64,000 nucleotides of DNA from Tenrec ecaudatus. Its lineage: Eukaryota; Chordata; Mammalia; Afrosoricida; Tenrecidae. The notes under the pieces are model-generated. The model saw nothing but the letters and a program-made list of their open reading frames with translations, did no database searches and was not told where the DNA came from. The DNA lies in assembly GCF_050624435.1 (NCBI RefSeq), contig NC_134536.1, forward strand, positions 129,650,758-129,714,757. Reading direction: 5' to 3'. The translations under genes and the position numbers were made by a program. Positions 12,901 to 24,900 of the stretch are shown piece by piece (the first letter of the stretch is position 1; each line of letters opens with the position of its first letter).

Positions 12901-15900
12901 ACCAAGCTTGGCTTTGTGGAAAGGTTAGGAGAGCCGTCTTAGGTGAGTCAATGGACGGAAGTGTAAGCATGGGGGTGGGACTGAGCACTTCAGAACAAGA
13001 CCCTGTCACTGGATGCAAAGAAACCGAACCACCCAGGGAGGAGCCCTGAGCTCTAATCCCAGCTCTGCTCCCAGCCAGGAAGGAGGCAGCTGAGACACGC
13101 TGAGCATGGTCTCCTCCCCGTGGCCTTGCCAGGGCTGGGCTCCTCAGGTTTGTGCCTCGAACTCTGTGGGTCACCATTTCCTGGGCAGCTCCTTAAAGCC
13201 CCCAGAGACCTCCCCCTACCCCCCACTACCGCCCAGGTTTGGAATAGCCTGGCCCCGTGCGACTCTGTGTTTCCTCAGGAGGAACATTCTGGGTTCCTTC
13301 CCTGGGCCCAAGTGGCTCAGAGCCTCGCCTGGAGGGTGAAAACACCAGGTTGGGCGCTGAAGGAACAGGACAGGAGGGTGCTGGAATAGAGAGGAGCCCC
13401 CCAAGGGCTCTCTGACCCTGTGCCAGAGGTCTGGATTCCACTGCAGAGTGGAGGTCATGCCGTTGCTGCATGGGCTTGAATGACCTCATCAGTGACTCAG
13501 GAACTGTCCCCGGGGTGTAGGGTGGAGGTGTGGGTGGGGGTTTGCAGGAAGAGGCGGGACTGGCCCGTGTCGTCAGACACCTTCTGCACGTTGTGCCCAG
13601 TAGTGAGGAATTCTTTTGGGGGACAGGAGGGGGAGGCTGGCTGCAGGGCTCTGGTCTGGGGAGACCCCCCACCCCGGGGTGGGTCTGGAGTGGGGCTTAG
13701 GAGCCCCCTTCTGTGAGGCTCTCCGGGGCCCCGGGGGCAGTCAGGTAGGAGCAGGCCGGGAGCAGGGAAAGTAGGTCAGCCGGCTGGGCAGGAGGCGTCG
13801 CCCAGAGCCCGGCCAGGGACAGGGAGGTCACCTGACCCTGGCCGCCTTCCCATCACCCCCTGCTGCCTGCCCTCTGGCGCCCCCCGCTGGGCTCCGCGTG
13901 CAGCCTGCCGCACCTCAGCCTGACAGCCCCTCAGGTACCTGCCCGGCTGGCACGCCTGCCCCTGCCTGCCCGGGCATGCCCTGCGCCACCACCCGTGCCC
14001 AGGTGCCCACGGGGCCCCGCGGGGCGGGGCGGGGTCCTGCAGTGAGAGGACGGGCCGCGCCCTGGGCCCACCGGAGGGGCGGCCAGCGGGTGGGGGCTCC
14101 GGCAGGGGCCTGGGGATGGGCCCCCAGCAGCCTGGACGGAGTGGGGGACAAGGCCCCCACGCACCCCCTGCGGGTCACGGCCGCTGCCCAGCCTCCCTGA
14201 GGAAAGCGCCGCGCCCTCACAGACAGGTGTTCGCGCCCCACGGCCGGCCCCGGGGTGGCGGTGGGGGCGGGGTGGGGACTTCGTTCACAGTCCACTCCCG
14301 CTGGACCCCTCAACAGATGGGGGGGTGGGGATAAGCCCTCCCGGCGTGGGGTCTGTGGCGGGCCGTGGGGTCAGGGGGGGGGGGTCCCCCGGAACGTCGC
14401 TCTTACCAGCCCGCGAGTCTTCACCACGCCGCCCGTCCCTCCCGTTGTAGGACACCCCCAGGAAGCCGCAGCCCAGCGTGGCCAAAGCCGACGAGCCCCC
14501 CAAGCCCGTGCAGGAGAAGAAGAAGTTCCGGCACCGGCCCGAGCCGCTCTTCATCCCCCCACCGCCCGCCTACTCGCTGAACCCCGCCACTGCCGCCTCC
14601 TCCTCGGGGGCCACCCTGTACCAGAGCCAGCTGCGCTCCCCGCGCGTCCTCGGGGAGCACCTGCTCCTGGACCCCGCCCACGAGCTGCCCCCCTACACGC
14701 CGCCACCCATGCTGAGCCCCGTCCGCCAGGGCTCCGGCCTCTTCAGCAATGTCCTCATCGCTGGCCACGGCGCGGGCGCCCACCCGCAGCTGCCCCTCAC
14801 GCCCCTGACACCCACGCCGCGCGTGCTGCTCTGCCGCTCCAGTGAGTCACCCTGCCAGCCCCTCCGCCGCGCTTCGGGGTTCCCCCGAGTGGGGTGGGGG
14901 CGTGGCCCTTGGGTTCCAGAATGGTCCCGTGGTTCCGCAGGCTCGTGGTGTGCGCGTTCCACGGGGCGGGCCCCCATGGGAGCTAGAAACTGCGGTTCTC
15001 AACCCGGGGGTCGTTATCCCCTTGGGGGTCGACCGGCCCTTTCACAGGGGTTGTAACAGTAGCAAAAGGACAGTGAGGAAGTAGCAATGGAAATAATGTT
15101 AGGGTTGGGGGGTCACCACCACCTGAGGAACGGCGTGAAAGGGCCACGGCATGAGGGAGGTGGAGAACCGCTGACTTGGGGTGCGATGGGGTTCTTTGCC
15201 TCCGCCAGGCTGCTAGTCTGGCTGCAGAGACCGCCACATAAAGGGATCGCTGTAATCTCGTTGGGATAAGGAAACACTGCACCCGAAACTGCCTTGCAAT
15301 GTCATGTCAGATGCCCAGAGAAAAATACACTGACTGCAACACACAGCATCGCTAGAATTAGGTGTTATATTGACATTTTAGCAGCATGTATAAAGATGAA
15401 ATAGGGCTCCGAAGCAAGAATCGTTTCATAGAAGCAGCACAGCTGAGCAGGCTAGAGTGACTTTTTGCAGACTTGAATGACTTCTCTTTACCACGGCTGA
15501 GAAATGGGGTGACTCTAGGCCATGTAGCCCCATCTTCCATCAACTCTCCGGAGTCTGTTGGGGGGAACTCCGTCATAGGCTGGGCAGGAGAGGGACTGGA
15601 GCCTGATGGGGTAGCTCCTCGCTTGCTTTCGTTTCTCCATCATGGGAGTGATTGGTCTTTGTGTCTTCCTGCGCCTTCCACCCTGACCCGTGACCTCTGG
15701 TTTTTGTTTCAGGTAGCATCGATGGCAGCGGTGTGACCATCACCCCAGGCCCTGGGGAGCAGACCGTGGATGTTGAACCGTAAGGAAAAACCCCGTCACG
15801 CTATAGAACAGAAGCCTCAGCTGAGGAAATGATCGGGGGGGGGGGGGGTGGCGAGCTGAGACAGAAGTGATAGTCATTGTACCTGGTCATCGGTGATGGT

Positions 15901-18900
15901 CGAGGTGATGCTGACTCACAGCCACTGTAGCTGTCGGAGAACAGGATTCCTTCCATTGTAGTTGTTAGGTGCTGTCCAGTCAGTGCCAGCACACGGCACA
16001 GGCCGACCCTACTTCATCCATAGAGCCACCCTAGTCCTTGACTATACTGTCAAGCTATTTTCCCAAGACTGAAAGGTCAAATGAAAAGCTTGCATCTTTG
16101 TATTTAGAGAACCAGGGTCACCACCTCGAACTCTGTGGGCCGGTCTAGCTGTGGCCACTTACTCTCCTATCCTAGTAACACAGAGTCAGCTCGGGCCTTG
16201 GTGCCTCGCTCTCTCACAGGCTCCTTCCAGATGGGCTTAGGCAGGCACTCAAGAGGAAGGAGCAGAGGCGGTCTTTTCTTGAGGAGGCCCGCGGGTAGAC
16301 TGGGTCAGGCTACAGAAAATCCGACTTGGGTCCCAGCTTCAACCCCTGTTTTATTTGATCTTAATAACATGAACGTTCCTCGGTCCCAGGTGACTCGTTG
16401 GTTAAACGGGAAGAAGTATTACGTACTTGCTTCCCATTCCAGGTCTCTGTGAGGGGCGGATGGGTCGTGTATGTGAACACAGTCTGACCGGGGTAAAATA
16501 TGAAATAAGCGCTTTGTAGATTCCCCACTCTAGGTCACTGTCTTGGGACTAGCCACCCTCTCTCTCCAAAGGCCCCGGCAGACGGTCCCCTTCTCCTTTA
16601 GCATCTGTCCACAGCCTTGAAGCTGCGCCTCATCCCAGTGACAAGGTCATCCTTGGAATCTTAGGGTCGCACTAGGAGGAAATGCCCCCTGCATTCTTAC
16701 TGCAGAAGGACCGGCTCCTCCTTCCCCAAGTTCCTGGCAGCTGCCCCCGGCCTAGGTCATCCAACTTAAGACTGGGCTGATATTGTTCTTCTCTTTAAAG
16801 GCGCATCAACATTGGCTTCAGATTCCAAGCAGAGATCCCAGAACTCCAGGATGCCTCTGCGCTGGCCCAGGACACACACAGAGCCACCCTGGTGTGGAAG
16901 CCCTGGCCAGAGCTAGAAAACCATGACCTCCAGCAAAGAGGTACTGGCCGAGGGAGGCGCGGGTGGCAGGGGTTTAGTTTCTCTCACTGGGATCTCTGCC
17001 CCCACCCTGGGTCGGTACGTCCCACAGAAACGTGTCTTCCCATGATCCTGAGCTCTCTCTGATGGCGCTGGCTTCTTACCCCAACAGTGGAGAATCTCCT
17101 GAATTTATGCTGTTCCAGCGCGTTGCCAGGTGGAGGGACCAATTCTGAATTTGCTCTGCACTCTCTCTTCGAGGCCAAAGGTGATGTGATGGTAAGAAAT
17201 CAAGAGCAGTGTCTCTCTAGTTCAAACTGAGACCATACGAGCCCCTGAATTGCCCCACAGACCCTAGAACCAACCCCCAGGTGAGCGAGATGGGTCATTT
17301 CCCCCCCACCCACCCCCAGGCCATGTGTCCTTCGCTCAGTGAGCAGGTCAACGTTTAAATGCCTGTGGGGGAAAAAAATCGCATCTTGTTTGTGTTTCTT
17401 GTCCAAGAGCTATGATTGAGGTAGATTCGCCCCTGGGCAATGAGAATGATTTCTTTTCAGAAGTCTTGTCCTTCAGGTCAGAGAACTAGGTCTCCAAGGA
17501 TGGAGACTGAAGGCCTTACTGAAATAAGACAGAGCTAAAAGATGCCCTTGTTTCCCTCCGCGATGGAAACCAGCCCCAGTTTGCTGGTCATACATTGAGC
17601 TGTTTTCTTCTCTCCCCAAAATGAAGTGTTTACTGAACGCTTAACTGCTTCGGTCCAGGTCAAGGCTCACCATCTGATGTGGCTCCTTGGGTGCCCCCAA
17701 ACCTTGAGGCTGTGGCACCTCTCTTCTGAGTGGCAGCTGATGGTTTGCCTGCTGAGGTAGTACGCCATCCCTGGCCTCAGTCTCCACCTCTGGCGTTGCA
17801 TGGTACTTCCTGCTACCAGAGCTAGCATCCTGCTTTGGGGAGTTTAAGAAGGTATCTAAGTACCCAGATCCCCCTATCTGACTCCCTCAGGAGATTGTTA
17901 ACACCCTAGGTGTGTTTTTGAGAATGGAGGGATTCTTGTTAAAATGCAGATTCTGATTCAGCAGGTCTGGGGTGGGGCCCAAGTTTCTGCATTTCTAACA
18001 AGCCCCCAGGAGCTGCCGCTTGCTCCCGGCCTGTGTGTGGACCAGTTAGAGTAGCAAAAATCAAGACTTTGCTCTACCCCTAACCACCCACTGCTCAACT
18101 CCGCCTGCAGCATATTTTAAGACTCGGTCAACGGGCCTGACGGAGGCAGAAGGGGCTTGAAGAGGTTTGAGAAGGGTGTAAGCTCGACTCTCTGGGAATA
18201 ATGCATGTGTGGTATAGTTATTACTAATACAGATGTTTGTGTTCAATTATAATGAGACATGTTATTTTTCTTTGACTTGAAAAAAAGAAAACTAGCTACC
18301 CACACATTTCCTCAGAGCCCGTCCCTGGAGACCCAGCCTCCATTCAGAGGATGCCCCACCCACCTCTAAGGCTGGGGGGCCCTCCCCAAGGAAGGAACCG
18401 GCCCCTGCTACCACACTCATTCTCTGACCTGACCAGCTGGCTGCAGGGGTGGTGGCAGGGGGAGGCGATGGGGTGCCCAGGAAAGGAAACTTCTAGATGG
18501 GAAGGCACTCCCTGGTTTTCCTTCAGTGGCCCCCTCCTAGGGTCACCACAGAGCCGACCCCTCCCCTCTGGGTAGATGGTCTTCCACAACACCCAGCCCC
18601 ACAACTGACGCGCTCGCCTTTTCTCTCTGTTGGGTCTGCAGGCTGCTCTGGAGACGCTGTTGCTGCAGAAGCCAGTCAGGTTAAAATATCACCCTCTAGT
18701 AAATTACCACTATGCCGGTAGGTTGCCAGAAGCCCCAGGTGTGACCCACTGATTCGGGAGGGGGGCCGTTTGCCTGCTTGGTTATTGATTTTTAATCCTA
18801 GATGGCGCTCTCTCCATTGTAATCTCAGGCCCTCTGGAGGGGAGCAGCGGGGGGTGGGGGGGCGGTGTGTGATGGGCACTTGCTGGGCCTAACGTGGAGC

Positions 18901-21900
18901 AGGAGTGCAGGGTGCCTGTGGAGGCAGGGAGAGAGCCGACGCTCGAAGCAGCCCTGGCTTTGGAATCAGCCAGGTGTGGGTTCCAGTCTTGACTGTGCCC
19001 GTTGGCCAAGTTCTTTGGCCTTCTGCAGCCTTTGTGTCCTCGCTAGAAAGGAGGGCCCGTGTCCCACGTATGTGGCATCTTGAGGAGATTAGGGTTTGTC
19101 TGTGTGGATCGCTAATTCACACGTCGTATTATCTGTCCTCCATTTGTCAGGCAGTTAACTTACTAAGGCCTTGCTAAGCCCAGGGGACTGTGCTGGGGGT
19201 TAGGGTGCGACAGGGCTCTCAACACCATCCTTGTGATGGAGTATCGAGTCTGAAGAGGAGACAGTTAGGAACCCGAGTTACACTCGAGGTGAGAGAAAGA
19301 CCTCACACGCGTAGGATCCTCAGGGTGTGTGGGTGAACAGCACCACCGACAAGAGGGCAGAAGACACTTTGGAGATTGGAGGAGGCTGAAAACCACAGCG
19401 AAGGAGCCTGGTTCTCAGAAGGGCCCGAAGCCCCAGTGCCTCTGTGAGTGACGAGGTGACTGCTGACCGCAAGCTCAACGCCGGGACACCGGCAGCTACT
19501 CCACGGGAGAAGCTCAGGACCACCTGCTCCGTTACAGTCGCTCTGAGCCGGGTGCCTAGGAAGGAGCCCTAGTGGCGCAGTGGTTAAGAACTCAGCTGCT
19601 CACCGCAGTGTCAGCAGTTTGAACAGCGGCAGTCTGCTTCCATAAAGATGGTGGCTTTGGAAACCCCGAGAAGCTCTTCTGCCCTGTGCTCTAGGGTTGC
19701 TGAGTCCGAAGCCACGGGATGGCAATGGGTTTGAGTCTGTTGGTGCCTGAAATCAACACCGCAAAGAAGAGGGGGAGACATGGAATACATGAGCTTGGGG
19801 AGCCGGGACCTCCATGGATAGGTGAAGGCCTATCTGTAAATGGCAGCTTGTTATCACTGGGGCCCTCCTTCCCCACCCACTCTGCCCCACTCCTCACCTC
19901 TCTCCTGAGGAGTCACCTCCTAGGAAGCTCCTCATCCAAGCCCCAGAAGCCAGGGTCGCCTGCGGACCACTCGGCACCCGCAACAAGTGGAGCTCAGCAG
20001 GCCCCAAACAGACGCGTGGGATAAGACAGCGCCGGTTACCAGATCACATGGTCGTAGCCCTCTCCCACTGGGTGTCTGTCCCCAACGTGGGTTGAAAGCT
20101 GTGGGAGTTTGCCGTCATCTGCCATGGAAACAGCCTCACCCTCTGTGAATTCCCAGCACCATCTGCTTGCTGTGACACCCTGCCAGGCTGTCGCCCCTCC
20201 TGGAGCCTGTCCCTAGCTCCTCCCCATCATGGGTGAGGTAGCTGGTTGACCAGAAGGCACTGAGATGGTGATGCCCCTGACTCCTAAGGTGCCCAGAGAC
20301 TCGGCTGCGCAACTCTGGCTGTGCATAGCCCCCTCTGAGACCCGACTCATCCCCTCCGGTTCTTCTGAGCATGCCAAACAGCGTTACTTTTACATACGTC
20401 CTGACATCAGAAAGCTGATGTTCCGGCCCTCCCCCGTGACTAAACAAAACAACGCCAAATAATACCAAGAACCAAAGAGTCAGCAGTTCAAACCCACACA
20501 CCCCATCCTCCAGCGCCCCCACGAGCTAGAATCAACTTCCCTACCGTGGCTGTGGCTGTGTTTGCTTTGGAAATGGCCAGCTAATTCTTCAAGAGCCCTG
20601 GTGGCATCATGGTCACTCATGGAACTGCTAACTGCAAAGTCTGCACTTCAAAACCACCAGCCGTCCCGAGGGAGAAAGACGGGCTGTCCCATAAAAGAGG
20701 GACAGTCTTGGAAACCCACAGGGGCAGTTCCACCCTGTTCCAAGGGTCCCTATGAGTCAGCATGGGCTGACAGAGGTGAGCTTGGTTTGAGCTCATGCCT
20801 CGTCCATCCCCGGACTCTGACCTTCTCCGCAGAGCAGACTCACTCATAGAAATCATTTCAACCCTGGAAGGCAGGAAAGGAGGTGATGAGTGTATCCCCG
20901 GGTTGTGTGTCCCCTCTCTTCTCCAAGTGCATGGACTGCACCCCAGAGAATCCTCCCAAATTATGAACAAAGTGGGCTTGCTTTCCGCCAGGGAACCCTC
21001 TCCGACAGTCCTGGTCTCCAAAGCCTCACTTGACTCTTTCCTGCCCTCGCAGAGCCGGACCCTGCATGCCTGACCTCTCTTACTTGGAACCTCTCCCTGC
21101 CACCCCATCCTGATCGGGCCTTTGTCCCAAGCCCCTGTGGGTTGCTGTTCATTGACATCTGTCTGTCCAGCTCAGTTCCAGTCACATCAGGACAGCGTCT
21201 TCTGCTGCCCAGCGCTGTGGTTCTGACCAAGGTCAGCCCACGGGACTCCAGGCCCCAGAACTACACCCCAGTCTCCCAACTGTCTGGAGAAGGTAGCAAG
21301 ATAGGGGGAGTGGGGGGTGGAGATTGCCGGGGGCGGGGGCAGGAAGAGCCAGAAAGACAGCGGCCTATGAAATCCTTTCCCCTCCTTTATCACTCCCCTC
21401 CCGTCTTCCCCCTCCTCCAGTGTGGTGGGAGCATTTCCGCCTCGTAGCTGTGGAGCCGAGTGGGTAGCAGAAGGAGCCCTGGGCTTCTGCAGGAGGCTTT
21501 GCTGGGTTCCCACCACAGTCCAAGCGCTCCCGGGCCCCTGAGCTCTGCAGAGAGGAAAGCTTGGGAGGGAGCCATTCAATTGGGGAGGCCTAGTCTCTGC
21601 CCCAGAAGGTGACCCCCGTGCAGTTGTTACACAGTGGACTGCTCACTGCAAGGTCAGCAGTTCAACACCACCCACCGCTCTGAGGGAGAAAGATGAGGCT
21701 TTCTACTCGCTAAAGAGTTACCGTCTCGGAAATCCCACAGGGGACAGTTCTGCCCTGTTCTATAGGGTCGCTGTGAGTTGGCATCAACTCCATGCCAATG
21801 TGTGCTTGAGTCCCTGCCCCCTGGGGCCCTGATATTAAGTGGTCAGCTACCAACTGAAGGGTGACGCAGTCCAAACCCACTCAGCTGCTCCGCTGGGCTG

Positions 21901-24900
21901 TCTACCCCCCAAGAGAAGACCCCCTGGAAAACCTAATGGAGGTCCCTGTCACACGGCGTCCGTACCAACAGCCTCTGCCCTGGGTTGATGAAGGAGGCAG
22001 AATTATGTACTCCAAAGCATACTTTGCAAGAAGGGCAGCTCTAATTTAGTTTCCCGGGCATCCTTGGCTCAGGTCTCTAGACTCTAGTGCCCTCAAGGGT
22101 AAAGGCAGAGATCATGCACACGGCTCCCTGCCTTGCCTGACACGGCTGGAGGTGGGACCCAGAGTCGGGCCAACCAACTTTCTTGGTGGCAGCCTGCTTC
22201 AGTCAGTAGTGCGCTTGTGCAAAGTATTCCACTCTTTCCCGCTCTGGGAAGCCCTGCCCAGAAAGGTGGCTCTGAGACAAAAAGAGCGCCCCACCCCCAA
22301 CCCCATCCCCATCTGACAACAAGCCTGTCTTCATGGCCTTACTGTGAGAAAGAAAACATCGGTAAAAGTTTTCCATTCTTCCAAGGGAAACCCTTCTGTT
22401 AGCGGGAGAGCGTGTGTGCGCCCACGTGAGGCAGGCGTGGAACACTCGCTCTCCCCCGCTGGCTCTCTAATTGCCTGGGCTCACTGCCGGTGGCCCCCAG
22501 TTAGCCAAAGTCCAGAGCCCATTTCCCAGCAACCAGAGCTGAGAACGTGTTTCCTCCTGACATTGTTTCAGCACAGTTAATTAGACTCTTTGTAATTAGC
22601 TTTAATCTGCTTGTTAGGGACCCCTGCTGATAATAGCCCAATAGCCGGGCATCCCCAGGTAGAACAAATGACTCCTGGGGGCTGGGAGGGGGATGTCAGC
22701 CATCTGGTCCTTGGTGTGGGCTAAGTGGGCAGCAGGAAACTTCCCGAGAAAGGAGTAACATCACTAGGGTGGAAAAAAAGGGGGTCTCCGTGGTGGCCCC
22801 CTGCCTTGTTTCTGCATTCTATCCTGGACTCTGTCCAAGATGCTGAATCCAGGAAGCACTGGCTAGGAAGCGTGTGTCAGAATGAGGAATGTCCCCGCCA
22901 TCACTGACTCCTGGTCCTCTCACTGGTTTGGGATTGCACGGGGATATTGGGATCATAGATGTGTGAGCAGCCAGGATTAGGCTGTGGGATTATAACTGCA
23001 GACCGAGGAATATTGACAAAAGCATGCCCACTTGGGCCTCCTGATGAACTGGCCGGGGACACGTGGTGTGACAGGTCTCCATCCTCATCTTCCATCTCGA
23101 CCTTCTTCCCGGTTCCTCTTCCCTGTTAGTTCGTTTGTTGCATTTCTTGAAGGAGCCCTGGCTGCACTTGTGTCTTCCAAGTGAATTGTTAGTCAATCCT
23201 GTCTTTCCCTTGCTGCCTTTCTTCGATCAGTTTTCAGTGTTGGACAGAATTCGAGAAATGACCATGGCCCCACAACTGACCCCTGATTCCCACACACCCC
23301 CTCTGTTCAGCTCCCTTCCAGCGAGGCTGTGCCGGACACCAAGCCATGCTGTCCCTCCCCTGTAGCTGAGGTTCTTGTATCTGGAGAGGCCCAGGCCCCC
23401 CAGAACCTGTGGAAGATGTTTCCTTCCCTCGCAGGTTGGAAACCCACCTCCTGTCCAGCATGAAAAAGACAAACTTGCAAGGCCAAGAGATGGGGTGGCG
23501 GCCCCGCCTGTTGGATGTCTGAGCCGACTCAGCAGTAGTAGAGGCATCCTGAGCCTGCAGCCAATGCTCTGCGCTCTAACATGCATCAGGGTTCCAAGGA
23601 GGCTGTCCTCATGACCGAAGTCTGAGCCGCGGTCACCGGGCATTCCCTTGTGTTCCCCAGCCGCCTCGGATCGCAACCTAGGGTCATAGCAGCTTGACCT
23701 CTGGAGGGAAGAGGAGCTGCCAACCACAGCCAAGTGGAAACCTTAGACTTGTCCTGGGGGCACAGGAGAGAAAGATGCCAAGGTTTGGGCCACGACAGCT
23801 CTGAGAAGACACGGAGAAAAGCCACAGGCCCAGTCATCTACCCACAAAGGCTCAGCCACATGAAGGACTGCAAATGCCAGGAGATGGGACTGGGTTTTCG
23901 CTGGGCCAACTGTGGTGATTGAGCTCTCCCTGGAAGCCCCACAGCTGTGGACGGTGCCGCTCCTGAGAATTATTTCTCCTTTCCTGCCCCAGACAGTCCA
24001 GAACCACTCCATACGGCTGTCTGCATGCTCTGCCTTCTCTTTCATGAGGAAAAGGACACGGCTCTCAGCTTGAACCAGTCAAGCAGAGGCACCAGCCCAC
24101 ACTGTAGACTCTCTCCTCGTCACCTCCACTCAAGGACTGGCCTTACTCACCGTTCAGCTTCATCAGTGCTTCTTCTAAACACCTCCATTCTCCAGCCGTA
24201 GAAGGGGATCCCCGTGATAGCAGTCTTACAGGAGTGCGGGTAGAACGAAGTGATTAGTGCCTATAAAGTATTTAGATTTGGACGTTTAGTAAGCATTTGC
24301 AACTGTTAGCTCTTTTTAGCCCCCACCCCTGCAACCCTAGCAAAGTATCTGTGGAACCTTGGTGGTGTCCTGAGCTACGGGTTGGGCTGCCAACAGCAAG
24401 GCTGTAAGTTCGAAACCTCCAGTCGCTCCTTGGGAGAAAGATAAGGCTTTGCTCCCGTAAAGATTGGGTCTCAGAAACCCACGAGGGCTGTCCTGTTCTG
24501 TCCTATGGGGTTGCCATGAATCACGATCGGCTTGGTGACAGTGTGCTTGGTTTGGCTCGAGCACAGTGCCTCGCTGGAAAATGAAGGAACTAATTAGGTC
24601 ACTCATTAATGAAGTGCGTCAGCTCGCTCTTGCCTATGACTTGCATCTCTGTGGCCTTCAGAACTCAGCTCTTCCCTGGCTGCTTGACACGTGTGTCCCT
24701 CCTCTGTGCCTTATTGGTGCCTGCCCTTGACCTCTGTCATTGCAGTCTCCTCTTGCAGGCGATGAGCTCAGGGCTTGTCCCCCCTGTCGTCTGAGCGTCT
24801 CGAGGGTGGAGAGGGACCGGGTCTGCTATGCATAGGCCTTCACGAGCATAGTAATCACCGAGAAACTCAAATAGGCTGAGTGTGATTGCTTGGTTTCTGC

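Larger units (their letters stand above)
15780..16800 (+). other. TRERF1: TRERF1 intron between coding exons 6 and 7
   Basis: 1021 nt. It holds a 14-G run at about 15835-15848 and a decayed AfroSINE/RTE-tail-like piece at about 15958-16060. The remainder is unique-looking with nothing recognised. Confidence 0.6.

Noticed and set aside
13898-14200. Exon-like piece with PAAPQPDSP similar to a TRERF1 segment
   Set aside because: It has acceptor and donor (13901-13931, 31 nt) but would break the phase between exons 4 and 5. Noted in findings but not called as an exon.
19560-19640. tRNA gene-like A/B boxes
   Set aside because: The boxes belong to the tRNA-derived head of an AfroSINE. No cloverleaf is formed.
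20617-21108. 163-codon minus-strand frame
   Set aside because: Its start and end read through an AfroSINE in antisense. No homology recognised.
23227-23733. 168-codon minus-strand frame
   Set aside because: Unique intronic sequence with no domain or codon pattern. A chance frame in GC-rich DNA.
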